From contig NC_071393.1 of the NCBI RefSeq assembly GCF_022682495.2, positions 112,484,239 through 112,548,238 on the forward strand: a stretch of DNA of 64,000 nt, written 5' to 3'. This document shows positions 1-11,093 of this stretch, piece after piece. The notes under the pieces were generated by a model, which worked only from the letters and a program-made list of their open reading frames with translations, was not told the DNA's origin and did not search any database. How positions within the stretch are numbered: position 1 is the stretch's first letter; every line of letters begins with the position of its first letter. The position numbers and the translations under genes were made by a program. This DNA is from Desmodus rotundus (lineage: Eukaryota > Chordata > Mammalia > Chiroptera > Phyllostomidae).

Positions 1-535
1 GTTGTTTGTAGTAATCTTTATTATCATTTTCATGTTTACAGTAATTTCTTCTCTTTCATTCCTGATACTGATAATTTGTCTTCTCTCATTTTAACTGGGT
101 TGTTCTGGCTAGAGGTTTTTCAGTCTTTTTTTTTTTTTTTTTAAGAGCTCTGTTTGATTTCATTGGGCTTTTTTTTCTGTTGATTTTCCTGCTTTCTATT
201 TTATTGATCTCTGCTCTTTATAATTCTTTTCGCTTGCCTTAGGCTTTATTTGCTCTTCTTTTTCAAATTTCTTTAGGTAGAAGCTTATCGATTTGAGATC
301 TTTCTTTTCTAGTATAAAGAGTTAATGCTATAAATTTCCCTCCAACCATTGCTTTAGTTGCATCCTAGGAATTTTGATATGTTATAGTTTTATCTTTATT
401 CAGTTCAAAATATTTTCTGATTTCCCTTTCAAATTCTTCTTCGGCTTATATCTTATGTAGAAGTGTTATTTAATTTTCAATACTTTTCCCAGATTCTTTC
501 TGTACTGATTTCTAGTTTAATTTTATTATTTATGG

Positions 536-752
536 CCCTGGTTGGTGTGACTCAGTGGGTTGAGTGCCAGCCTGCAAACAAAAGGGTTGCTGGTTCAATT
601 ACCAGTCAGGGCACATGCCTGCATTGCAGGCCAGGCTCTTGGTGGGGACAAGGGGGCGTGTGAGAGGCAGCCACACATTGATGTTTCCCTCTCTTTTCCC
701 TCCCTTCCCCTCTGTCTAAAAGTAAATAAGTAAAATCTTTAAAATTTTTTTG
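536..752 (+). mobile_element. VES SINE (bat tRNA-derived)
   Basis: The tRNA-like head (CCCTGGTTGGTGTGACTCAG, then a B-box-like GGTTCAATTACC) is followed by a body, a pyrimidine-rich stretch and an A-rich tail. A 12-bp target-site duplication TATTATTTATGG is found at 524-535 and 753-764, so the insertion into the L1 is cleanly delimited. Confidence 0.92.
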
Positions 753-1349
753 TATTATTTATGGTCAGAGAACATTCTTAGTTTGATTTGAATAGTTAGA
801 AATTTGTAAATGCTTTTTTTAATGGTCCAGAATATGGTTTATCTTATTGAATGTTCCATGCACACTGAAAAGAGCATGTATTCTGTTGTTACTTGGTAGA
901 GTGTTCTATAAATTTCAATTAGGTCGAGTTGTTTGATAATAATGGTCTTTTGTATCCTTGCTGATTTTCTAATTGTTCTATTAATTTTTGAGATAGGAGT
1001 ATTGAAGTCTCCAAGGACGATTGTGGATTTGTCTATTTCTTCTTTCAGTTCTATTAGTTTTTGCTTTATGCGTATTGAACCTCTTTGGCTAGGTGCCTAC
1101 ACATTCAGGATTGCTATGTCTTATTGATGTATTGACCTTGTTCTCAAGTCTACCTTATACGATATTAATATAGCCAGTCCAGTTTTCTTTTGATCAGTGT
1201 TTACATGGTGTGTCTTCTTCCATCCTTTCACTGTTAATCTATCTATGTCATTCATTATATTTCATGTAAATTTCTTGTAAGTAGCATACAGTTGGATCAT
1301 GTTTTTAAAATCTGGTTTGACAATCTCTGTCTTCTAATTGACATGTTTA

Positions 1350-1460
1350 GACTAGGGGTTGACAAACTGTTTCTGTGAAGAGTCAGATGGTAAATATTTT
1401 GGACTTCGGGAGCCGTGTGATCCCTGTTGGTCCTGTTCAACTCCACCCTGGTAGCTAAGT
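1350..1460 (+). mobile_element. hAT-like DNA transposon fragment (MER-type), family unassigned
   Basis: The segment beginning near CTAGGGGTTGACAAACTG, with AGTCAGATGGTAAATATTTT, resembles a common old mammalian non-autonomous DNA element. The same family appears in the reverse direction at 10540-10870 in this window. The element is truncated after about 110 bp. I recognise the pattern but cannot give a sure family name. Confidence 0.5.
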
Positions 1461-3989
1461 TGACTGACCCTCTCCTTTTTTCTCCTTTCTGCTGCTGGGC
1501 CATTCAGTGAACTTACTGTTTCAGATAAATTCTCAAATTTCTACTTGGTTCCTTTTTGTACTTTCTGTTTCTCTGCTGATGACATCCGTTCATTTGAAGT
1601 GTGCTTACCTCAGAGAACATAGTTTTAGTTGCTCTAAAGTCTTATGCGTATTCTAGTGTCTGAGTTACATTGGGGTTGGGTTGGTTATCTTTCCCCTTGG
1701 TAATTGGTTATGTTTTCCTTTTTCTTTGTATGTCAAGTAATTTTGGATTGTATTCTGGGCATTTTAAATATAAGAATTTGAGACTCTGGGTCCTTTCAAA
1801 ATCCTTTGTAGAATGTTTATTTCATTTCAGCAGACAGTTACCCTGGTTGGGTTCAGACTGCAGTTCAGTGTTGCTTTTTTTGGGTTATGTTTCCAATTTT
1901 AGTTCAATTTTCAAAACCTTTGCAATGCTGCTTTGGGTATGTCATATCCCTGTGGAGTTCAGGGATGAGTCTTGGACTTGTGTCATTTATACACAGGGTT
2001 AGGGGGACACCACCTCCAGCTCTTTCCAGTATTTGTCTCATGTTCTCTGGCTCCCAGGGGACTCAGAAGAAGTTTCTCTAGGAGTTTTAGCTGCGTGTGC
2101 TGTCATTGCATAGTTGCATGTAACCTGGGCTGCTTTTGGAGCAACGTGAACAGAATAACTGAATTTCCCTCCATACTTTTCTGATGATTGAGACCATTTT
2201 CCTAGTTACTATGGCCTAAAGATGGGATTTTTCTTGGGGCTTTAATGCCTGCATTACTGCCATGCATTCTGCCACTGGGGCTGCTTTCAAGCTGGGGCTG
2301 GGAAAGAAAAAAGGAGGAAAGGGAAAGAGGGGAGTGGGGACTTCCCTGCACACCGGTACCTCTCAGCAGCCCCTTTTCCTGGTCCTTTGGTCCTTTTGAA
2401 GCTTTTGCTGCCCTCTCTCTTCTTGATGTTGTTTACTTTTTAATAGTCTTCAGGTAGTTAGATGTTTTTGGAACCGAGTTTTGGTCTTAATCAGTACGTG
2501 ATTGAGACTATAGTGGATTTAATCCATTTGGCCAGCACTGGAAGTCCCCGTTATTCTTTATAAAAAGTAAATATTTTTAGGTAGCTTAACCATGATATTA
2601 GTTTATTTAAACTAAGCTGTCTGCAGACTTTCCATACCTCTCTTCATACTGATGAGTTTAGTTACAGTTGTTACAGTTTCTACTACTTTATCTTTTTCTC
2701 CCCTCACCTTTTCCCTCTCTTTCTTTATTTGTAGATCAAACCAACTTTTCTTTGAATGTAAATAAAGGAGTTTGTTTACTTGTTACAATAGCCTATGGCT
2801 TAGTTCTTCCATGGATCTTGTAATTATGATAATTAACAGATATTTTTTCAGTATACCATGTTAACTAAGTGCTCTGATACTTTAATAAGCACTATTAAAT
2901 ACTAATTAATGTAAAAAGGCATCTCTCACATGTTTTGCATTTATAGCTCTAAAACCACTGGAATTAGTTATCAGCATTCATGTGAGAAAACTGTCTTTTT
3001 ATGGAAACAGCTTTTAAGAACATAGTTTATTGAGTACTGCAGTACTTGTTAACTGTGAAGCTAAAAGTTGAAACCACCCATAATTCCTTGGAACATGTTT
3101 AGGAAAGTGGGCTCTTGGGCCAAAGACCTAAATACAAGTGTGGTGTATTCATAGATAGTCATCGAGACCGTCGTCATGTGCAATGATTCAGTACAGATTT
3201 CCTACTCACTTCTGCAAGACAGGTACACTTACCAGCTTACGGCTTTTCTCTGTCATGTTGCTCTACATTTAAACTTAAAAAAAAATTATAAGTATTCTGG
3301 CCTTGAAGCATTTGTGTTTTGAGTGTCAAATGTGTGAATACAAACTAGTAGTATTTCTTGGCCAGGTGTTATTTACTATAATTCAGAGTCTCCCAATAAT
3401 CATGACAATTCTAGAACTGAATTTAGACTTCAGGCTGTGCTTCTTTTGAACTGCTCTCCCATTTTGGTTTCTAGTTAGTGATTTCCCCCTGATATTTTTA
3501 AAGCTAAAAGTGTTATATATTCAATTTGCTCTTTGTCTGTAGTTTTAATATCAACCTAGGTATAAAACTAGATGAATTTGATTGTGATTACTTTTGTTAC
3601 TGCTCTTCGTTCACCTGTTTTCATCAGAGCAAAACTTACTGTGGTTTCTGATGAGATGGGCATGAATTTCTTAGCCAAAAGTGAGGATCTGGGGATAATA
3701 TTCCTTGGGATGATAGTTGCTTGCTTGCTTGGTGATTTGCTTCCACTTCCTAGGTTTTGAGAGAGTAGGCAATGAAAAGGTTTGCATGCCAAGAGCAGAA
3801 GACATGTGGGAATTTTTTCATCATGAACTTTAACTTGAAGGAGTTTATGATTAGTTGGATTACAATATAGGAAATGGATGATTTTGCAGTGAAGTAAGTA
3901 GAGCTTGAAACACAAAAGAATGGAAGCTTCTACGTGAAAATGTTTTAAGAGGAAAACATTTTTTCTCTTTATGGTTCATTCTGCTCTAG

Positions 3990-4187
3990 GAAAACACCAC
4001 CAAGGGAGTGAAACACAGAATGTGATTGCATCAGACAAAGCAGCAGAAGCACCAGTTGCCCATGAGCATGAGCACAGCCATGACCACACACAGCTGCATG
4101 CCTACATTGGTGTTTCCCTCGTACTGGGCTTTGTTTTCATGTTGCTGGTGGACCAGATTGGCAGCTCCCATGTGCATTCTACTGACG
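3990..4187 (+). CDS. SLC39A9: SLC39A9 coding exon, residues ~69-135 (probably exon 3)
   Basis: The acceptor is CTCTAG before 3990 and the donor is GTAAGT at 4188, a perfect consensus. The exon opens with the last two bases of a split Gly codon and encodes [12 protein letters not shown] and onward. It carries the histidine-rich loop HEHEHSHDH, typical of ZIP proteins and thought to bind or sense zinc, followed by the hydrophobic helix [16 protein letters not shown]. It ends in the first base of an Asp codon (phase 1). A few loop residues differ from the human protein as I remember it; the helix is essentially the same. Confidence 0.96.
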
Positions 4188-7100
4188 GTAAGTGATTCCA
4201 AGGCTTTCTGGGCATGCAGTAAATTTGTAGAAAATCACAAATGACTGAATATTTTAATGTGTGGCTCAGGCTTGATTTAGGGTTAAAACTCTTGTCTCCT
4301 TCAGGTTCCTGTGAACATTTTATCCAGTTGCTGGAGCTAGTGAGTTGTGACATGTGACACAGTGTTTATTGAGTACTACCTTGGTTATCTTAAAACTGTC
4401 AAGTTTACTTAAGAGTCTGGGGCAGAAGTCTTAACCCTTTTTGTGCCATGGGACTCTTAGGTAGTATAAAGCCTGTAGATATTTTTTTGGAGTAATGTTT
4501 TTAAACATGTAAACCATCGTGCACAGGGAACAGAGAAAACCAATTATATCGAAATACAGTTACCAAAGCACTAATACAAATTTGTGATCTAGTAATATAT
4601 ATTATGTCTTCTTTATCAATGCATTAAATAATGAGATAATACATTTAAATTATAAGCAAGGTTAAGTTTTATTTTTCAGGGTATTTGTATGATAGCTACT
4701 ACTGTTGCTTAGCCTGACTAAGAACATCAAAATGTGAGATGGGCTCTAACAAGGCAACATGAGTGTCAAGTTGAACATCCACTTCATTTGGGTGTTTGTT
4801 TTCATGGTCATCAGTGTAGAAAACCCTGATTCACAAAGATATTTTCTCATCCGTATATGTAAGCACATTTGTAGCTGGCTTGTCAAGGAAAGATAAGCTT
4901 CTTTCAAGTAGCTTATCTAAGGACAAGGACAAGTAGAATTCTCCAAGACTTCTTAAATTTAACTCCAGTCATAGTAACTTTTTGTCTTAAGATCACTGAA
5001 TTCATCTTTGGTTTGTATTAAATAAAAATGGATTTTGATCTGTGATACAACTTTGAAGCCATCAAAACAGAAATCAATTTGAAAGAGTTATAATAGACAT
5101 AGGGTTTTAGAGATACGTCTTTTCAGAAACATTGACAGCATTTTTGTAGGTGGGAACTACTAGAGAGCAGCACAGATACCTTGGCCTCCAGTGGCAGCAG
5201 TCCTGTGAGTTTTACTGTCTGACAGCTAAATGACCGTTAGGTGCAGAGATGCCTGATAGTTGCCTGGCTTTGTCACATGAGCATCTACAGACAGGAAGAC
5301 GGATCAGGCAATGCGGCAGCAGTTCTACAAGCCCTTAATTTAAAGTAGTGATGAATGAAAGCAATAATGTCAAGATATCTACAACAACTGTAAAATAATA
5401 TGAAACTATCTGGGTTCAGGCAAAAAAGTGTAGGTAGTGCAGATATTATTTCTGGTTTATATCTACATTCACAATGAAAGGAAATGCTAATTTTTAGCAT
5501 TTAAAAGAGGTTAGTAAAAATAAAAATGTATTTTTTTTCCCAAGCTAAAGCCACGGTCACCTCTGCATTCTACATGCGCTCTCCTCTGTGGGTCTCAGGT
5601 TCATAATCCTTGGCCTAAAAAGAACTGGAGAAAGGCTGGCAAAAGACATGAACAGATGGTTCATAAAAAGATAAAAAGATATAATAATGATCTTTAAGCA
5701 TATGAAAAGATGTTCACTTTCACTTAAAATAAGAATATTGCAAATCAGAACTCTACTGAAATGCTTTTTCTCACCTGTCAGGCAAAAACTCAAAAGCTTG
5801 ATTGTACACTTTATTGACAAAGCTGTGGTGGAACAGAGACTCTCATCTATTCCTGTGGGAATGCAAAATGGTATAGTTCCTGTGAGGGGGAATTTGGCAA
5901 TATCTAACAAAACTACATGTATATTTAGCCAAAAAGCCCACATTAGGAATTTATTCCAATAATACGATAATATGGCTCCATTATGAGAATGTTTATGCAC
6001 AAGACTATTCAGTTCAGCACTGTTTATCATTATAAAACCACTTAAATGTCCAGTTATGAGATTACTTGAATGAAGTGTGGTATGTACATATAATGGAGTT
6101 CTGTGTAACTATGAAAAAGAACAAGGAATCAGATTTCTGTGAACTGATAGGGAGAGATATTCTTATATTCTTATATCTCTCAGGAGGTATTAAGTGAATA
6201 AAAAATGTAAATGTTTCTATCATATATTTTATGTAAGAAAGAAGGGATGATAAGAATACATGTTTATTTTTACAAAAGAAGGAACAGAAGGATCAGCTGG
6301 AAAATGTTGGTACCTGTAAGAGTTGGGGTAGGGCGGGTGGGGGCTGTGATAGAGGGGTTTTAGGAGGGTATGGCACTTCCCTGGGCTTGCTTTTTTGATA
6401 TAATTTTGACTTTTGGAAACGTGTTAATATTCTCCTTCAAAAATAAAATGAAATCAACAATGATAGGGGAGCTAACTGAAACAGATGAACTGCATTTTAA
6501 ATGAGAATCACACCAAAGGGGATTTTAAAAAACTAACTCAGACTTCTGGTCAAGATGGAGGCGTAGGTAACACTCTTTGCCTCCTTGTGCAACCACAGAA
6601 AAAATTACAACTAGACCTCAAAACAAATAACATCCAGACCCGTGAGAAAATCAAGCTGTATGAAGTCCAACAACGAAGGATTTAAAGAAGCCACGTTCAT
6701 CCAGATGGGTAGGAGGGATGGAGATGTGTATTGCAGAGAGGTGGCAGTGGCAGAATAGGTGGTCCCACATTCACGTGTGGTAGATAGAAATCGGGAGGAT
6801 ACCTTGGGAGCAAGTGATCACAGCCCAGGGTTCCAATGCCAGGAAGCATAACTTCTGGCTGTAAAAACCAGTGGGGGTTGGAGAGGCAGAAGAAACTGCC
6901 AGATTTTCAGGAGGCTGCTTAAAGGGCCTGCACGGACTTAAAACGTGTGCAGACCCACCAACTCTGTGATTCAGCATCAGGGCAACAGCTGGAAGGGTGC
7001 CAGTTGCACAGGGCAAGTGCCAGGCAAACCTCTAAAAGCCAGGCAGCAGCATTGTCCCCTCTCTGAGCCTTCCCCCCACACAGAGTCACAAAGCCGTGAA

Positions 7101-10100
7101 GTGGGTTACCCCACCCTGGCAATTACCTAAGGCTCTGCCCCACAGGATTTACAGGTGCATTTTTCTACAATAGGTCACACCACTAGGACAGGGAGTCAAA
7201 GCAGCTCTACCTAATACGCAGAAACAAACACAGTGAGGCTGCCAGATTGAGGAGACAAACATGGCCCAGAACAAAACTCCGAAAAAGAGCTAAACAAAAT
7301 GGAGATAAGCAATCTATCAGATGCAGAGTTCAAAACACTGGTCATCAGGATGTTCAAGGAACTCAGTGAGGACCTCAGCAGCATAAAAAAGATACAGTCA
7401 GAAACCAAGGATTCACTAATTGAAATAAAAACAATTTACAGGGAAACAACAGTAGAGTGGATGAAGTTGAGAATCAAATTAATGATATAGAACATAAGGA
7501 ACCAAAAAAACAGCCAATTTAAACAACAGGAAGAAAAAAGAATCCAAGAAGATGAGGATAGTAAAGCAGCCTCTGGGGCAACTTCAAGAGGTCCAACAAT
7601 AACATCACAGTGGTGCCAGAAGAGAAAGAGCAAGAAATTTAGAATCTATTTGAAAAAATAATGAAAGAGCCCTGGCTGGTGTGGCTCAGTAGATTGAGCA
7701 CTGGCCTGTGAACCAGAGGGTCGCCAGTTTGATTCCCAGTCAGGGCACATGCCTGGGTTGTGGGCCACATCCCCAGTGGGGGGCATTCGAGAGGCAGCCA
7801 CACATTGATGTTTCTCTCCCTCCCTTCCTCTCTCTCTAAAAATAAATAAATAAAATCTTAAAGAAAAGAAAAGAACATTAAAAAAAAAAACAAAAGAAAA
7901 CTTCCCTAATTTGGTGAAGGAAATAGACATACCAGTCCGGGATGCACAAAGAGTCCCAAGCAAGATGGATGCAAAAGGCCCACTCTAAGACACTTCATAA
8001 TTAAAATGCCAAAGATAATGTGAAACATAAAGAGAGAATCTTAAAAACAACAAGAGAAAAGCAGTTAGTTACCTACACGGAGGTTCCCATAAGACTGTCA
8101 GCTGATTTCTCAAAAGAAACCTTACAGGCAAGAAGGGACTGGCAAGAAGTATTCAAATTGATGAAAGGCAAGGACCTACAACCTAGATTACTCTACCCAG
8201 CAAAGCTCTCATTTAGAATTGAAGGGCAGATAAAGTGCTTCCCAGACAAGGTAAAGCTAAAGGTGTTCCATCATCACTAAGCCATTATTACATGAAATTT
8301 TTAAGGGACTTATTTAAGATGAAGAAGATCAAAACTATAAACATTAAAATGGCAACAAATTCACAATTATCAACAACTCAATTTTAAAAAACAAACTAAG
8401 CAAACAATCATAACAGGAACAAAATCATAGATATGGAGGTCATTTGTAGGGTTATCAGCGGGGTGGAGGAAGGGAAAGAATGGGGAAAAAAGGTACAGGG
8501 ATTAAGAAGCATAATTGGTAGCTACAAAATAGACAGGGGGATATTAAGAATAGTATAGGAAATGGAGAAGCCAAAGAACCTACATGTACGACCCATGGAC
8601 ATGAACTTGGGGAGGGATTGCTGGAGGGAATGAGGGTACCAGGCAGAGGGAGGCAATGTGGGAAAAACTGGGACAACTATAATAGCATAATCAATACTTT
8701 TAAAAAACCTAACTCAAGTAACTTATGACTGTAGTACTTGCTTATATATTTTTAGTCTCGGGTGGAGTTGGGGAAGAAGCATAAACAAACAGTGAACTCT
8801 TTTTAGTGTGCTTTGCTTTTTATTTGCTTATATATTTTTAGTCTTTTAAATAATCAATAATTTTAAAATCAATATATTTTTAAAAACCTAACTCAAGTAA
8901 CTTATGAACGTAGTATTTGCTTATATATTTTTAATCTCGGGTGGAGTTGAGGACAAAGCATAAACAAGCAGTGAACTCTTTTTAGTATGCTTTGCTTTTT
9001 GTGATGGTATGGGCAAAACATTCTAAAACTGTTGTAGGTATATGATTGGATTAAGCAAATGAGTAAATGTGTTGCTATTGGTGGAAACAGAGTTCTCAGT
9101 GTGGAAGAAGGGACATACACATATGGAATTGGGGAAGGCCAGAAAGAACCCCTGTAGGGATGGATTAGATTAGAATCGGAGTGATTGGGCTCATGATTTC
9201 TGAAAATTACATGTGTAAAGTGTATGTGTGTGTGTTTATATATGCATCTCCTAGCTCTGTCTGCAGGGAGGGCCTAGGAGGAAAGACACCCCACTAGCAA
9301 TGAACATACTAGCTATTTCTGTTCAGAGAAATGGACAGGGGCAAAGTGGGTATGAAACGAGCTTGGAACATCTAGTGCTCAAAAAAAAGCAAGAAGGAAG
9401 AAGCCAGAAATCTGTCACAGGATATATGAACCAGCTTGAAGGGGCTCCCACTGGCCAGATAATAAGACAGAGCACCAAAATAATTAAGAATAGTAATAAA
9501 GTGTAAAGCATTGACAAAATGGGAATCAGTGAGCCCATCTGAGGAGTGGGAGTAGGTAAGGTAGGAGGTTGGGGGGAGGGAGGGAGAAAGAAAGTAGAAG
9601 GGAAAGGGAGTGTACTTGCTCACGGTAGAATGCTGAATGCCAGCTGGTAAATGGAGAAAGAATGCTGGAGTTGGAAGATCATCATTTTTTCAAGCTTCAT
9701 GGTAAAAATTGGCTTAGGCAAAAATCATCAATGACTGTTAAATCTAGGGGGGAAATTTTGATTTGTTTATTAGGGGAAAAAGAAGTAACTAAATGAAGAA
9801 ATCAGACAATACCTTGACTAGATGATCCAAATTAATGGCTTTAGCGTTCTGCTTTCAGTGTGGGAAAGTAAGTTCCCATCAGACCAACCTCCCTACAGAT
9901 AACTCTAAACTCTGGACAAAATTTTCAAAACAGCTGTCTAAAGACACAGGATAATGATCTAAAGTAGGCAAACTCTAGAAGGGAGTCATTTGTGTGAGTG
10001 TGTGAGGGTTCCTGTTTTTACTGCTTGTAGCAGTCAGCACGTAGGAGGTCGCTGGGTCAAATGAAGACTTTTCTCCCATCCACCTCTTCAGGACAGGGGA

Positions 10101-11021
10101 AACTTTTAAGGATTTGAAGCAGAACTAAAAAGACAGTAGTGAGAAAAATAATCTACTTTAGGAGTTTTCAAAGGATGCTTCTACCTCCAGGTCAGTGGTC
10201 TAACAGTTCTGTTTCACGTTGCTTAATGGCCGCCTTGCTTATTTTTACCTCAGATCCAGAAGCAGCAAGGTCTAACAACTCCAAAATCACCACCACGCTG
10301 GGTCTGGTTGTCCATGCTGCAGGTAGGGAGCCCTTCTCCTTTCTGTTGCACAGAAGAGAGATTAGTGTCTACCTCACAGGGACCTCCCACATGAGCCACT
10401 TTTGGGCTGGCCTTCAGGGAAAGGGGTGCTTAATAAAGTCCTCCCGTGCAAGCACGAGCCCTGGTGTACTGAATGGTTTTTATATTTTTTATTGGTTGAA
10501 AAAAAGGGTTATTCATGGCAAATGAAAATTACATAAAATTCAAATTTCAGGGTCCATACATAAAGTTTTATTGGAACAGCCATGACTGGTGTAGCTCAGT
10601 TCGTTGGGCATCACCCTGCAAAGTGAAAGCTCTGTGGTTCAATCCCCTGTCAGGGTGTGTACAAGAGGCAACTGATCAATATTTCTCTCCCTCTCTTTTC
10701 CCTTCCCTTCTCTCCAAGAATAAATAAATATTTTAAAAACCAGTTTTGTTGGAATGAAGCCACGCCCACTTGTTTACATATTATCTGTGGTTGCTTTCAT
10801 ACAATAATGGCAGAGCTGAGTAGTTGCAAAAGACCAAATGGCCCACAAAGCCTAAAATATTTCCCATCTGGCCATGGCCAGGTGGCTCATTTAGTTGAAG
10901 TGTCGTCCCTTACATGAGAAGTCTTCGGGTTTGACCCCAGTCAGGGCACACACCTGGGTTGCAGATTCAATCCCCTGCCGGGGTATGTAAGGGAGGCAGC
11001 TGATCTGTTTCTCTCATACCG

Positions 11022-11093
<72 letters not shown>

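Larger units (their letters stand above)
1..2555 (-). mobile_element. Old L1 (LINE-1) fragment, antisense, interrupted
   Basis: The + strand carries the T-rich reverse complement of L1, recognisable around 250-520 and 746-1320 (phrases equivalent to those in mammalian L1 ORF2 region) and, less clearly, over 1500-2555. It is interrupted by a VES SINE at 536-752 and a hAT-like fragment at 1350-1460. Both frames are full of stops, so it is inactive. The subfamily is not assigned and the boundary near 2555 is approximate. Confidence 0.6.
1..3989 (+). other. SLC39A9 intron (3' part), mostly L1-derived
   Basis: Intron sequence upstream of the first exon in the window. It holds antisense L1 sequence over about 1-2555 interrupted by a VES SINE and a hAT-like fragment. 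The stretch about 2560-3980 is A/T-rich with no feature I can name. It ends in the acceptor CTGCTCTAG at 3981-3989. Confidence 0.7.
4188..10253 (+). other. SLC39A9 intron holding an ancient repeat, an L1 fragment and a HAL1
   Basis: Donor GTAAGT, acceptor CCTCAG. About 4420-4560 resembles an ancient interspersed repeat that I cannot name. About 4560-5600 is A/T-rich with nothing recognised. An L1 fragment occupies 5610-6490 and a HAL1 copy 6541-8697, followed by a 179-bp tandem duplication at 8698-8990. The remainder, 9000-10253, is unassigned A/G-rich sequence without coding signs. Confidence 0.7.

Noticed and set aside
536..640. tRNA gene-like sequence with A and B box motifs
   Set aside because: It is the tRNA-derived head of a VES SINE; no cloverleaf closes and a SINE body and tail follow. 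The same applies to the other VES copies.
8020..8280. 86-codon frame with [10 protein letters not shown] and LYPAKLSF as a host gene
   Set aside because: It is the C-terminal part of L1-type ORF1 inside a HAL1 element, with frameshifts upstream.
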